A DNA stretch of 64,000 nt, taken from the NCBI GenBank assembly GCA_027604705.1, contig JADHYV010000078.1, forward strand, positions 1 through 64,000, given 5' to 3'. Source of the stretch: Allomyces arbusculus. Its lineage: Eukaryota; Blastocladiomycota; Blastocladiomycetes; Blastocladiales; Blastocladiaceae. A program made the translations under genes and the position numbers. Shown piece after piece: positions 31,422-43,113 of the stretch (positions within the stretch are counted from its first letter, which is position 1; each line of letters starts with the position of its first letter). The notes under the pieces were generated by a model, which saw only the letters and a list, made by a program, of their open reading frames with translations, searched no databases and was not told the origin of the DNA.

Positions 31422-32223
31422 ATGAAAGCCGTTGCGCCGCCGCCCGACGCCCCACCCCCTGCACGCTTGCGGCCCAAGGGCGCGACTCGGTCACCCACGT
31501 CGCCCAAATCGCGCACCACGTCCAAGGAAGGGCCAGGAGCCGCGCGCGCGTCCGCGGCATCGCCAACGTCGGACAAGTCGCCCGTACTCTTTGAATGGTC
31601 CGACATGACGCGCATTCGTACCGAGCGAGCGACGGGCTGACCCTGACAGCAATGGGCCTTTAGCCAAGCTCTCGCACCATCGCCGGGACAAACTTTCTAC
31701 CATGTCACGGTCGAGCGCGACCAGGCACGCGTGGTGCGTGCAGTTGTCGTGGATCGCGGGATAGCGACCGAGAGCTGACGTGTTGCTCAACTCGCTGCAG
31801 GTCCTCCGCGACTGGCCGCGATTGCGGTACTCGCAAGGTGCGTCGGCTCTGCCACAAGGAGCGGATTCTCTCCAAGCACTTGCGCTCACGCCCCCGCGTG
31901 GTGTGCCGGTTGGACGCAATCCCAGCCATGGCCAAGCAGTCGGTGCAACCAGGCCAAGTCGTCGAGTCGTTCCAAGAGTACCTCGACGGCTCGATTCAGG
32001 ACAAGATTCGCGAAGTATGCTGGCATCGACATGGCTTGTCAATCGCGGCCAGCACGCACGCGCGGCAGCATCGCTCACCAATCACTTCCCTTCCCTTCTA
32101 TTATAGGTATTTGGCGACGACACGGCCCAAACCATCCGCAATATTGTGCAGGAACAGCTCAAGCTCGCGACGGCCACAACCGCCGCCGCGCCGGCATCCA
32201 CGCCACGCAGCGCGGTCGCGTGA
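31422..32223 (+). CDS. Orphan basic protein, four exons
   Basis: I do not recognise a family. A phase-consistent model exists: 31422-31617, 31664-31733, 31801-32014 and 32107-32223, with donors gtaccg, gtgcgt and gtatgc, acceptors tttag, tgcag and tatag, and 198 aa. The N-terminal 60 residues are Pro/Ala/Ser/Lys-rich and disordered; the middle is strongly basic (KVRRLCHKERILSKHLRSR); the C-terminal 70 residues include an amphipathic helix (VVESFQEYLDGSIQDKIREV) and a second one (AQTIRNIVQEQLKLA). The helix pair is interrupted by the last intron and reads on smoothly across it, which supports that exon pair most. The first exon and the start codon are the least certain. Could be a nucleic-acid-binding or scaffold protein, but nothing proves it. 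Confidence 0.45.
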
Positions 32224-32486
32224 CGAAGACGGGGACTGCTGGGCACTGTTGCGGGGAACTGGAGGGCAAAAATGGGGCTCTATGACCCCTGGATTGGTTC
32301 CTTTTGCAACATGACTCGTTTGTTTTTTCCATCGCCTCGCATCGTCCGGAAGGGCCTGAATACTGCAGAGCAAAGCGACGATGCGCAACACCTTGCAAAC
32401 CAACACCTTGCAAACGCGACAGTTGAATCCGTCTCTCTAGAAAGCTAACTTTTTTAACCACGACCTCACATCAATCCCTCCGCTCC

Positions 32487-32980
32487 TCACGACGAGGAGC
32501 GCATTGCTGCCATGCGCGCATACGAATCGCGCAGTTCTGCCGAGACCATGGCCGCGGGCCGCGCCGTGACATGTGCTTGCGGCGAGTAGGCGATCTCGCG
32601 CGCGCCCTCCGTCCGAATCACCGAACCTAATTTGAACATCAAGGTCAATCCCGTACCCGCACGTCGTTGAGAAGCGCAAAAGGGGTGACGGACCGACGGC
32701 CATGAAAAACCCGAAACTTGCGCCCGACGTGGTAATGGCGTTGGCGAGCGTACCGAGGTAGCCCTTGCCGCGAGCGCCGTAGCTATGACATCGGGGAGGT
32801 GCTTAGTGAGCCATCACAATTGCAAGTTGACCAGCATTCGTGGTTGTCGTACATCAAGTACTGAATGTTGCCAATGACGAAACCGAGCCCAACGCCCACC
32901 CCACACCCCATCATCGCGCCCATCTTGAGCTTGTCCGTGAACGACGGACCCTGCTGTTGCGGTGGCGGCATCATGCTCAT
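32487..32980 (-). CDS. Mgr2/ROMO1-like inner mitochondrial membrane protein
   Basis: Three exons: 32980-32853, 32782-32694, 32626-32487 (phases 2 and 1), 118 aa, close to yeast Mgr2 (113 aa). The opening MSMMPPPQQQGPSFTDKLKM with MGAMMGCGVGVGLG is the conserved first helix with its glycine zipper; exon 2 gives GKGYLGTLANAITTSGASFG, and the junction FFMAVG-SVIRTEG matches Mgr2 FMSIGSIIR. Mgr2 gates lateral release of sorted preproteins at the TIM23 translocase; animal ROMO1 is the homolog. As in Mgr2, and unlike the 79-aa ROMO1, a hydrophilic C-terminal tail of about 40 residues follows. It is so short and so divided by introns that it is easily missed by ORF searches. Confidence 0.88.
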
Positions 32981-33398
32981 GGTGGAAAAGTAGGTGGGCT
33001 GTGCACAGGGCCAGTCAGTTCGTAGATAGTCAGCGATTTCCGGTTCATGGTTGCCGTCGGCCGGCCGGATGGTCGGTCCACGCGACATTTTAATCCATTT
33101 CTTAAAGATTGCTGCTGGTTACCTTGACGTGCGTGGATCCAAAATTGGTGGTTGTCACTGTTTGCAGGGTGATGGAGAACTGTTGGACCGATCGCGAACG
33201 AATTTGCCGGTTTTGTGAGGTGGATCATTTCCTCCTGATCCACCTGTCACGGCTTTCAATGCCCTCCACCGCACTCGGCTGATCCCAACAGCAGAGCAAA
33301 AAATCACAATCCATTTTTACCAAGCACAACAAATCACAACCGAAATCCCAGCCCAAGAAGCCAAAACCATCAACAATCCACCCCAGCACGGCGTCCGC

Positions 33399-35966
33399 TC
33401 AGAAATGCACGACCTCGACCGTGTACTTTTCGCGCTGCACGATCGCCTTCTTGGACCGCACCGTTCCATCCATGGCGACATACTTGTCGGCGACCAGCTG
33501 CTCCTGCCGCCGGCGCGCGTGCATCAGGAACCAGCTCAGCGCGCCAATCATATCCTGCTCGGCCTCAAACGAGTTGGCCAGCGGCTCCAAGTTGTCGAGC
33601 AGGTCGCGCACCAGTGTCGCCGTCGTGTTGGCCGGTGCGTTGAGGAGGAGCGTGACAAAGTGCGCGTCGAGCAGGTGCGACAGCCACGGGATTGCCTGGG
33701 GGTGGAGGTGGAGAAAGGTCAGTGGGCTGATTGACGAAAAGGAAACAGTGAGGAGAAGCGAGGGGTTCAGACCTTGTCCGCATTCCCCGTGCGCACGAGC
33801 TCCGAGAGCACGCGCAGCAGCACGAGCGCCTGCGTCGAATCCAACTTGCACAGCGCGTCATGCACAAACACGTCCGTGTGCGGGTACGCCAGAGCAAGGA
33901 CCAGCACGCGCCGCGCCGCTGCCGCGTCCATGGTCAGCGGCGTCCGCTCGTCGCCCGCGACCGCCACGGCGCCTGGGGCCACCGTGTAAATGAGCCGAAT
34001 AATCAAGTCGACAACGTTGGCCTCGCCGAGATCGACCACGTTCCGCAACGCCAGCTCAAAGAAAATGGATGGCAGTGCGCGGTCGGCCAGCTGCTTGAGC
34101 AGATCGCCCTGCGCCATGGCGTCCGTGATCAATGCGTGCTTGAGAAGGTACTCGAGCACGCGACGCGAAAAGACGGGCGCGCGGTCGAACAGGTTGCGGA
34201 CGACAGCGGACGTCACGGCCGGTGCGAGCCGCGGGGACTCGCGCGCCTGCGCGACTGCGGCCTGCTTGATGTGCTCGAAAAACGCATGCTCGAGCACGGC
34301 GGCCGTGGACGCCTGGTCGATGGCGCGAATGAACTGCGTGTCCACGTCATGTGCGGCCTGGACCGACTGCTTCCACGCCTGCACGTCATCGGACGCCGGC
34401 AGGTTCAGGTGCACGGCCGGCGCCGCCGCGTTGGCTGTGGCAGCTGCCTTGCTTTTGCCAAGGACCGACATGAGCGTGAGCGCCGGGAACCGGACTTCCG
34501 AACGCAGCAGGACGGCCTTGGATGGCCCGCGCTTGGCTGAGTCGAGCACAAGGCATGCGAGAACGTGGTCGTCAACGGCCAGAAGACCCGCAGCACGCAC
34601 GGTCGCGGGCAATTTACCCTGGTTGTCGTGCAGGTGCTCGAGAATGTCGGCATCAAATGTTGTCTTGCCCTGGCATGTGCCAAACTGCAACTCGTAGAGG
34701 TGCACCGAGTAGGCCGATTTGCCCGGCGCGGGCTCAGCGCTGGAACGAGCGAGTACGGCCACGTAGTTGGGCAGCGCCGCGAGTTTCAGGTAGGCCGGGC
34801 CCATGGGGAGCGTCGTCGTGGCCATCGGCACCAATCCCGCGGTTGCGAAATCGAGCCGGAAAGAGGCGACGCGGTCGGCGAGCAAAAGCGACAATTGTGC
34901 CTTGGCCGGTTCCAGCGCCGTGTCGACGAGCGCACCCGTCACCTGCGTCAGTTGGTGAGAAAAGAGCGGCTGCACGCCTGCGGACTCGGATACATTGGCG
35001 GCAGTCACGGTATGCGTCGATTTGCCGTTACTGACCACGACCACGACGGTCATGAGGCCCGCGCGCGTCGGGTGCGGGAGGATCTGCGCAAAGACGACTT
35101 TGTGCCCGCGCGCTGGCGGCATCGGCAGCAGCGGCGTCGTGCTTGATACTGTGGCGAGATCGAGCGTAACGAGCGAGACGGCGCCGGTATCGTGCACGAC
35201 GACAAGGTGATCCGAGAAGCAGGCGGGCGCGAACAGGGAGGAGATGATATCATCCATCTATATTACGACCCTGGCGTCAGCGTCGACCTCAGCATCGCAG
35301 CCACAGCCAAGTTCCGGATCAGCAGCGTACCCTCAGCTCTTTCCGCTGGCTCGAGTCGGCTGCGCACGGCCACGACCAAATGGTCTTGCGCGAGGCCGAG
35401 CGCGGCAGGTCCATGTGCTGGTTGACGGGCACATAGACGCGCTGTGCGGCGGCATGGATGACGGCGTTGGATGCGAAAACGGTTTTCGGGTGCGACGCCC
35501 AGACGGCGACTCGCTTCACGTCGCGGACCTACGGCACATCAACGGGACCGAGAGACACATGCTCGTAGTGATCAGCTCATGTGCACTGACTGACTGCGTG
35601 ATCAAAGCTCATTTCAGCTTCAGATCACTGTCGCCTCCGCGTTCCCTCCCAAAATCATTCCCCACCCTTCAACCGAGCACCATCTGCTCGGCCGCATTCT
35701 GGGAGCGTCGTAGAGCAATCTACAGCTGGTTCCCGTGGCAATTGGCGAGTGCACCATACATCGAACAGGGCAATGGCGTTGCCCGAGAGCGTGACGGCGG
35801 CGCGTGGGTTCCCGACGGCATGCTCGTGGTCTTGCGCGCGCGCCAGGATGGGTGCCACGCCCGCGGCGGGCGTGGTGAGCGTGGTGAAGCGAACGGTCTT
35901 GCTGATCATATCACGCTGCGATTGCGGGAGGATGTGTTCGTTTTGGTGAGCGTTGCTGGTTGCCAT
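33399..35966 (-). CDS. NOL11-like U3 snoRNP (t-UTP) protein
   Basis: Four exons: 35966-35760, 35528-35331, 35257-33773, 33695-33399, all phase 0, 728 aa (human NOL11 719). The N-terminal half reads as a WD-like propeller (ALFD-VRDVKRVAVWASHP; CFSDHLVVVHDTGAVSLV), followed by a helical C-terminal half that ends AIPWLSHLLDAHFVTLLL and KYTVEVVHF. The human protein ends with the same layout, a 'lLDAHFtvL' block and YSIEVLELF. NOL11 works with the t-UTP subcomplex in Pol I transcription and early 18S processing in the nucleolus. The assignment rests on length, layout and the C-terminal blocks rather than on a strong catalytic motif, so another t-UTP-like protein is possible. It shares a 312-bp divergent promoter with the NEK kinase. 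Confidence 0.75.
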
Positions 35967-36278
35967 GCGCCCCTAATATCTTCATTTAGCACGGCGACAG
36001 GGCTGGCGTGTAAGTCAGGTGCTGATCGCAGCTGAAGCAGCTGAGTCTTGCTTCGTCGCCCGTCACAGCTCCACTTCTCCACGGCCAAGTTCCTTCACTT
36101 CTCGCAGTGCGGTCTACTGCAAAATTGCGGACCCTTCCCCACACCGAATCCTACCGTCCATCCGCGCTATCACTCATTGCACTCTGTCACGGACCCGCGC
36201 CGCGCCCCATGCCCGCCGCCCCCTGAGCGGCCCCCACCCATTCGCGGCCTAAACGACAACTTGGACCTGCCCGCACCG
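35967..36278. promoter_or_regulatory. Shared promoter between NOL11-like and NEK kinase genes
   Basis: 312 bp between divergent start codons. No TATA box. The kinase frame is open upstream of the chosen ATG, but the extra residues have no family similarity. Confidence 0.45.
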
Positions 36279-39200
36279 ATGCTCGGCAATTCGGCTGCCC
36301 CGGCGGGCACGCCCGCACAAGCACCCGCAAAGCCAACGAGCTCGGGCGACACGGGCCCGTGCGACCCGGTCAACTTTGACGTCCTGGCCGTGATTGGGTC
36401 CGGATCTTTTGGCCGCATCTGCAAAGTGCGCCGGCGCGACGATGGCAAGGTAAAGTACTCGTTCGAGCCCCGTTACCCGGTGCCCCTGGACCGCAATCTG
36501 ACGTTGTGCGTCCGGGTAGATCATGGCGCGCAAGGAAATTGACTACCGCAAGATGCGAGAAAAGGAGCGCCGGCAACTCGTGCAGGAAGTCAACATTCTG
36601 CGCGACTTGGTCCACCCGAACATTGTCCGCTACTACTCGCGGTTTGTCGACCGCGAGAATTACCTGATTTACATTCTCATGGAGTACTGCGAGGGCGGCG
36701 ACTTGTCAACGCTCATCAAGCGCCATCGCCAGGAGCGGTACGCGGCGTTTGTCCAGCGTGCGACGCGACCCTTGTTAGTTGGTGCTGATCACGTTTGCAT
36801 TGCCAGGATACGCATCCCCGAGGAGACCATTTGGTCCTACTTTTCGCAGCTCGTCGCGGCATTGCACGAGTGCCACGTCGAGTACGCGAGGAGGAAAAAC
36901 CAGCCAGGCGCCATTCTCCACCGCGACATCAAGCCCGACAACGTACGCTTTCCCTGCCTGGATTCCGGATGTTCGCACCGAAATACCAGTGCTCTGACTG
37001 ACACGGTCAGCGCGCCGCGCCGTGCTGATAGGTGTTCCTCGATGCAGAAAACAACGTCAAGCTTGGCGACTTTGGCCTGAGCACGCAGGTGCACGGGGGC
37101 GGCGGCCAGGCATTTGCACGCACCTTCGTCGGCACGCCGTTTTACATGAGTCCGGTGCGTGTTTGCGTCGAACCTCGTCGTTACTGCGAGACGATTAACT
37201 GACGCGACACGGCTTCGTCGGTTAGGAACTCGTTAACGAGACGTCGTACGACGAAAAGAGCGACATCTGGTCCCTCGGGTGCCTCATCTACGAGCTGTGC
37301 GCGCTCGAGTACGCCCTTCTTCACCTTCTCCTCATCCCGCACCACCTCGCCCCATCTCACCTCCCTCTCCTCCCACCAGGCCGCCCTTCCGCGGCACCTC
37401 GCACCGGCAATTGCACGACAACATCCGAAACGCGCGGTACCTGCCTATCCCGACCGATTACACGCGCACGCTGCGCGAAGCCATCGCCTCCATGCTACAG
37501 GTGACCGCATCACGGCGCCCGACCGCTGCCGACCTTATGCAACACCCGGCAATCCAGCACGCGCTGAACGTCAAGTCGACACGCGACGCGCTTGCCAGAC
37601 GCGAGCGGCACTTGGCCGAACAGGAGGCCGACATGCATCGGCGAGACCAGGCGCTTGCGCACCGCGAGCACGAAATCGCGCGTCGGGAAGCGGCGGCGGC
37701 CGCGCGCGAGGCCCACGCACAGGCGCGCGAAGAGGCAGTCACGACGCGGGAGGCGCAGGTGCAGGAGCGCGAGGCGAAACTGCGTGCGTATCTTGTTGGG
37801 ATGCGAGAGAGGGAGCAGCGGGCAAGAGCTGACCGAGAACGCGCGGAATCACTGGCAGTGCAGAAGATGCGCGCGGTCGACGCGAAGGCCGCGGCCGTGA
37901 CCGCTGCGCAGCAGCAGTCGCCGAGAGGAAGGACGGCGGACGCGTCGACGGGACTCACGCCGCAGTTGAGCAATTTAATGGCCGTGCCCGCGGGGACCGT
38001 CCAGCGGCCTTCCAGATCCGGGCCGCTGTTTCAGGCGGCGCTGGCGAATCGGCAGGGGCAGCTCGGGTACGTTCGCGAGTGGGGGTTTTTGTGGAAGGGG
38101 GGGGGGGGGGGGGGAAGAGCGCAAACTGACTCTATATCGGCAGTAGTGATGCCGCGTTCCAGCAACAGCAACAACAGCAGCAACAGGAGCTCTTGCAGCA
38201 GCAGCATTTCCAGCAACAACAGCAGATGCAGCAGCAACAGCAGTATCAGCTCCAGCTGCAGCAACAGCAGCAACAGCAACAGCAGTACCAGCTGCAGCCG
38301 CAGCACCAACAGCCGCCACTGCAACGACCCCCGCTCTCGACGTTCCAGCAGCACCAGCAGCTACAGGACGCGACATTTGCGACGCCCACGGTTCCGCGGT
38401 CGCGCACGTCGCGACCCGCCTCGTTGACCACGGGCACGGGCTCGGCGCGCCGATTATCTCGTCCACCGTCGGTGCTCAAGCCCAAGCATGCATCCGTCCA
38501 ACTCCCAACCGGCGGCTTTAGCACCTGGTCCTCCTCAGCCGCGACGCCCGTACCATCCTCACAACCCCTTTCTTCCGCAAACCGTTTGTTCCCACCGTCG
38601 TCCTCCTCGTCTACCACTGTCACGACCGGCACCGTCCTACGGTCGCGCGCGCCGTCGGTCGCGGGCACGCTCGTCGACGAGTCGACTGACTACGACGACA
38701 TGAGCATTGTGACCCCGACCAAGCGCAAAGTCCCGCCCACATCGGCATCACGCACGTCGCCGACCCCATCTTTCCCATCACGCCCACGGACACTGCACTC
38801 CCGGTTCACGACGCCTGCCGCGCAAATGTCAGCAACGCCGCACATGCAACAGCTGACCGGATTCGATCGCGCCGAGCAACTCGCGACCCCGACCTCCAGC
38901 ACCGTCGCCAACGGCCCGGAACTCGCGCACCGAATCGGCCAACTTGCTCTCGGCGCGGGCGCGCCGCGGTCACCCTCGCCGACCCCACCTCCACGCGCAC
39001 TGCATCCGCCACGTTCCGCAGTCCCCTCGTCGTCGGCACCACGCGCTCTGCGCCACCCGAGCCTCGTCACCCCGCAACGTCCGACCGTCGCGGCCGTCGC
39101 CATGTCGCCGCTCGACGCGACCATGATTGACGCGACGGGGATTGGTGGAGACGCTCTCGGGATACAGCCGTCGCCGGCACCGCGCAAGTTACAGTTCCCG

Positions 39201-39389
39201 GCACCGCAGTTTGGGAATCCGGGAGCGGGAAGTGCCACGGCGACGCCTGTACCCGCGCACTCGTTCCTGCACCGCCGCACGTCCGTGCAGTATGCGGCAC
39301 CCGCACCAGAGTTCCGTACACCCGGATTACCGGCGTCGCGGTTGTTTGGCGGAGGAGGGCAGCAACAAGTGTCGCGCGCGCGGGCGTGA
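36279..39389 (+). CDS. NIMA-related serine/threonine kinase (NEK2-like) with coiled coil and poly-Gln region
   Basis: Seven exons: 36279-36449, 36520-36737, 36807-36942, 37032-37154, 37226-37308, 37380-38066, 38144-39389; 887 aa. The kinase domain has the Gly loop IGSGSFG (39-45), Lys62 in IMARKEIDYRKM, LMEYCEGGDLSTLI, HRDIKPDN, GDFGLS, VGTPFYMSP and the NEK-typical ELCALE-PPFRG. NEK2/NIMA kinases act in G2/M, centrosome and cilium control. After the kinase comes a charged coiled coil (about 350-440), rich in REREA-type heptads, comparable to the NEK2 leucine zipper. Exon 7 opens with a Gln-rich region (about 477-545, interrupted poly-Q), then a long Ser/Pro/Thr-rich tail with several (S/T)P sites. 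The sixth intron contains an 18-G run (38097-38114). The kinase exon boundaries all keep the family alignment, so the model is firm. Confidence 0.92.
38160..38340 (+). repeat. CAG/CAA trinucleotide repeat encoding poly-Gln
   Basis: Interrupted CAG/CAA tract within exon 7 of the NEK kinase, encoding blocks of Q broken by L, H, M, F and Y. The codon mixture argues for long-standing rather than freshly expanded repeat. Confidence 0.85.
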
Positions 39390-40565
39390 GCGTGAAGGGA
39401 AGCTCGCAGGAGGAGACGGTTCTTTTTTATTGGTTGGGGGGGGGGGGGGGGGGAAATAGTGTGTAGTCGTTTCCTCGATGAGCATTGCATCACGTTTTGC
39501 TGTCGGTATTTGCCTGTTCTCTATGTCTTTACGCCTGGCGTGGCCGCGTGTCGATAGGAACTGCGGTGCCGGGTGCTTGATATCCAAGGTTCTTGCCGTT
39601 CAAGTTGAACTCGTCGTGATTGGCCGCGCCGGCAGTCTCCACCTTGGGCGGCAGAGTAGTTCCCGTCGCCATTCCCTGATGCCCTTTGCACCATCATGTC
39701 TGCTCTGTCCCGGCTCCCGCCCTACGCGCTGCATGGCACCTCCCCCACACGGGCTGCATGGACATGATGCAACAGCGCGACATCAGCGTCATCGGTCGCC
39801 CTAGTCCCTGGCCACGCAAAACGTGGCCACGTCACGGCCTCTCCCGGACGGGCGCGCGCGCCACTGCCCCCGGTCGTCATTTGACGACAATGGCCAAGGG
39901 GGCGCGCGCGCGCTGTCGTCGTACGTGCCGAGATGACCGAGCGGGCTGAACTGGCTGAAAGGGACGGTTTCGGCGCAAAGCGAGCACCAGATTCGAAATG
40001 CGGGGCCCCGCGCGCAAGGCTCGCTTGTGCCACACACAAGGGACTGCCGTTGTTCCAAATACCAATATTCCGCCTCGGCCAGTCGTTTCCTCGCTTCACG
40101 TCCGGCGCACGGTGCGAGGCGGCCTCGCGATGCAGAAAACCTGTTGTTGCGCCGTATGGGCGTACCTGGGGGATTTTGCCGGCGCGCGAGGTCACGCCGG
40201 ATGTGCTCTTGCGCCATGCGCGGACGAGATAGATCAGCCAAGGGACCGTCAACGCAACAAGCCGGCCCCTGGCGATTGCTTGTCGGTTCCGGCACGCCCG
40301 ACGGCGCGTGCGCAAGGGCGTCGCCCGCCCTCGAGCAACAGGGATGACGGCCAAGAAGTAAGACTACAAGAACCAACTGCCGCCATTTTCTTCGAGCTCT
40401 CTAGAGTGTTATTTCCTCGACCCGCCCTCTCCACCCAATTTGCACCCTCGACGAGCCCAGCATCGCCCATCGCGAGCAGTCCAAAGTTGCCCGAACGCAC
40501 CGCGCCGGCCAGTCCGCCGCCCATAGACCATAGACCTTAGACGCCGTTCGGCCCCCGCCGTCGCC
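39390..40565. other. Intergenic region with 3' G run and a hairpin
   Basis: 1.2 kb. An 18-G run at 39436-39453 lies in the presumed 3' UTR of the kinase. Near 39870-39886 a perfect GTCGTCA/TGACGAC inverted repeat is flanked by GCGCGCGCGC on both sides. Long frames on both strands have no recognisable product. The last 150 bp are the promoter and 5' UTR of the next gene. Confidence 0.5.
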
Positions 40566-43113
40566 ATGCCTACCAAACATCCCAGGTCGGTTCTCACGCT
40601 GCTGCTGCTCGCGGCGACGACGCTGCTCGCGGTCACTACCGTGGGTGCTGTCCCGACGGTCGTGCCGGTGCCGACGGCCGCGCCGGTGCCCCCGGGCGTC
40701 CCGACCATCATTGCCGGCCCGACGTGCCCGGTCAGCGATGCCGTGTTCCAGACGATTTACGGCGACAACAGCGTGAGCCACTGGCCGTACATTCGCCAGG
40801 CGCTCTACGACTACGACTTGTGCCATATCAAGCAGGCCGGCACCGTCATCGGGTTCATCGCACACGAAACTGCAAAGTTGACGTCTTTTTACCAGCCGAT
40901 TGATGGTGGCGCAGGTGCCTTGCACATGGTACGCGGCCGCGCCACCTTTTGATGCCGGGCGTGATGAAGTCACTGTCGCCCAAATCCTGACCTTCTCCAC
41001 CTCCTCTCTCCCACTCATGTTTTAGATCCCGGCCAACTGGAAGTACGCGTTTGCCGCGCTCAACGACCCGATCATCAACGAAGGGCTGAACGGCAACCTG
41101 GCGAGCACGGGCGAGCAGGCCGAGGCCTACATGGTCAACCCCAAGTACATGTACCGCGTTGCGGCGTGGTGGTTCACGACGGGTGCCGGGATCACCATGG
41201 GCCACCAGTGCGACGATATTGCGTCGCGCGCAAACGCGTACGACCTGACCAAGGTTGACTTGGGCGAATACTTCCCGACCTACCTGACCACCAACAGCAT
41301 CAACCAGTGTGTCTTTGGCACCAGCGTGGATGCGGGGCTCTCGCAGCGCACCGAATATGTGCGCAAGGCGCTCTTGGCGCTGCGCAACGACGGCCAGGTG
41401 CCGGACACGCCAATGAAGACGGTTACGGCCACGGCCACGGCCACGGCCAGTGCGACGGCCACCAGCAAGGCGAGCACGACGGCGACCACCACGGCCGCAA
41501 CTGGGACCACGTCCGCGACCGGTACGGCCATTCCGCCGCCGACCACCACGGCAGCCACGGGCACCACGTTTGCGACCGGCACGGCCATTCCTCCGCCAAC
41601 TACGACGCTCACGTCCAGTACTGCGGCCCAAACCACGCAAACGACGACAACGGCGACGACCGCTCACTCGAACTCGACGATTGCGAGCAACAGCACGACG
41701 ACGGCCGTTACTAACGCGCCCCCAACGCTCACGCTCACGTCAACTGGCACGGCCACGACGAGCAGTGCGGCGCAAGTTACGGCCACGTCCACGGCCACTT
41801 CCTCGGGGCAAACCTCGGCCTCGATTACTACGATTGGCGGGACCACGAGTTCGGTTGCGGGCACCAGTACCGCAGCAGGCACCAGCACCACGTCAAGTAC
41901 CAGTACCGCGGCGAGGACTAGCACCGCTGCGACCAGTAGCGCTGCGCAATCGACGACCGCGACGAGTTCGGCCATTGCTACCTCGACCACGGCGCAGTCA
42001 ACGCAGACCACAGTCACTGGTGCCTTGACCACGGCGCAATCGACGCAAACCGCGATTATCAGCACGCCCACAGGGACCAGCACGGTGGCAGCGACGCAGA
42101 CGTCGGCCTCCACCTCGTCTGCGGCTCTCACGTCGTCGACCGGTGTCACACTTGGCACCTCTACCACCGCGGCCACCCAAACGGCGACCGCTCCCGACTC
42201 CCCAAACAACCCGACGACCGGAGCCACGACGAGCACGGTGATCATCAAGCCCGGCTACGGCGCCGTCGTGACCCTCATTCCAACGACCACGCAGGCTGCT
42301 GAGCAACTGACCACGCACGTCGTTGAGCCGACGTCGGCCCCCGCCACGCTCCCCGCCACGGCCCTCCCCGCTTCGTCTCTGCCCATCGCCACGGTCCCCG
42401 TTGTCGGTGGCACCACGACAGTCGCTATCCACGACCCTTGCATCACGACTATTGTGGCCGCACCGTCGGGCGAGCGGGTCACGCTCACGCTGCCGGTCCC
42501 GACCACCGTCGCGCACGACCCGTGCATCACGACGATTGTCGAGGGCCCGCAAGGCACTCCCGTGACGGTCACGGTCACGCTTGGCCCGCAGCCTACGGCC
42601 ATTCCGACGGCCACGGCGCCGCACGACCCGTGCATCACCACGATTGTCGCTGCGCCGTCCGGCGAGCAGGTCACGGTCACGATCCCCGTCCCGAAGACGG
42701 TCGTCGCCGATCCGTGCATTACGACGGTCGTTGCCGGTCCGCGCGGCGAGCCCATCACGGTCACGGTGACGCTCGGCCCGCAGCCGACGACGCAGGCCGC
42801 GCAGGAGCTGCCAGCGGCGACGACGACGCTGATTGTCGGCGCGGAGCCGACCCAGGCGCCCACGACGGTCGTCTACAAGGCCAATGGCACGGTAAATGCG
42901 GTCGAACAGAATGTGGCCATTATTCCTGTTGCGACCACGATTGTCGCGCAGCCCACGGCCACGCTCGATGCGGCCGAGGAGAATGTCTCTGAGCAGCCCG
43001 CCGCGACAATCGCGACCTACGCGCAGGAGCTGCCGGTGGAGCAGAAGCCGGCTAAGACGCACGGCAAGAAGAAGTGCCGCGTCGTCAAGAAGAAGAACCG
43101 CGCGTCGTACTGA
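40566..43113 (+). CDS. Secreted lysozyme-like protein with Thr-rich stalk and DPC repeats
   Basis: Two exons, 40566-40928 and 41026-43113 (phase 0, donor gtacgc), 816 aa. Residues 1-29 are a clear signal peptide (LTLLLLAATTLLAV, cut near GAVP). Residues 45-270 form a globular domain with Cys residues and a HETAKLTSFYQ block followed by AEAYMVNPKYMYRVAAWWF; this resembles the lysozyme-like/GH19 chitinase fold, in which the Glu of a 'HETgg' block is catalytic and an 'AWWFw' strand follows. Residues 280-590 are almost entirely Thr, Ser and Ala, a heavily O-glycosylated mucin stalk. Residues 590-710 hold four repeats built on DPCITTIV plus P-G-VTVT, each with one Cys. The end is basic (KKKCRVVKKK). 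No GPI signal is visible. Likely a cell-wall or extracellular glycan-binding or cleaving protein; enzyme class is inference. Confidence 0.7.
42433..42800 (+). repeat. Four coding repeats with a DPCITTIV core
   Basis: Units begin near 42433, 42520, 42625 and 42710. Each encodes (H/A)DPCITT(I/V)V, two residues, P-x-G-x-x and a VT-rich strand; two units are followed by LGPQPT. Spacing is 29-37 residues. Confidence 0.85.

Noticed and set aside
39722-40376. About 200-codon minus-strand ORFs
   Set aside because: Arg/Ala-rich, two frames equally open, no motif, no splice connection.
41664-43062. Long minus-strand frames over the lysozyme-like gene
   Set aside because: Shadows of the Thr/Ala-rich repeat, giving Val- or Arg-rich nonsense.
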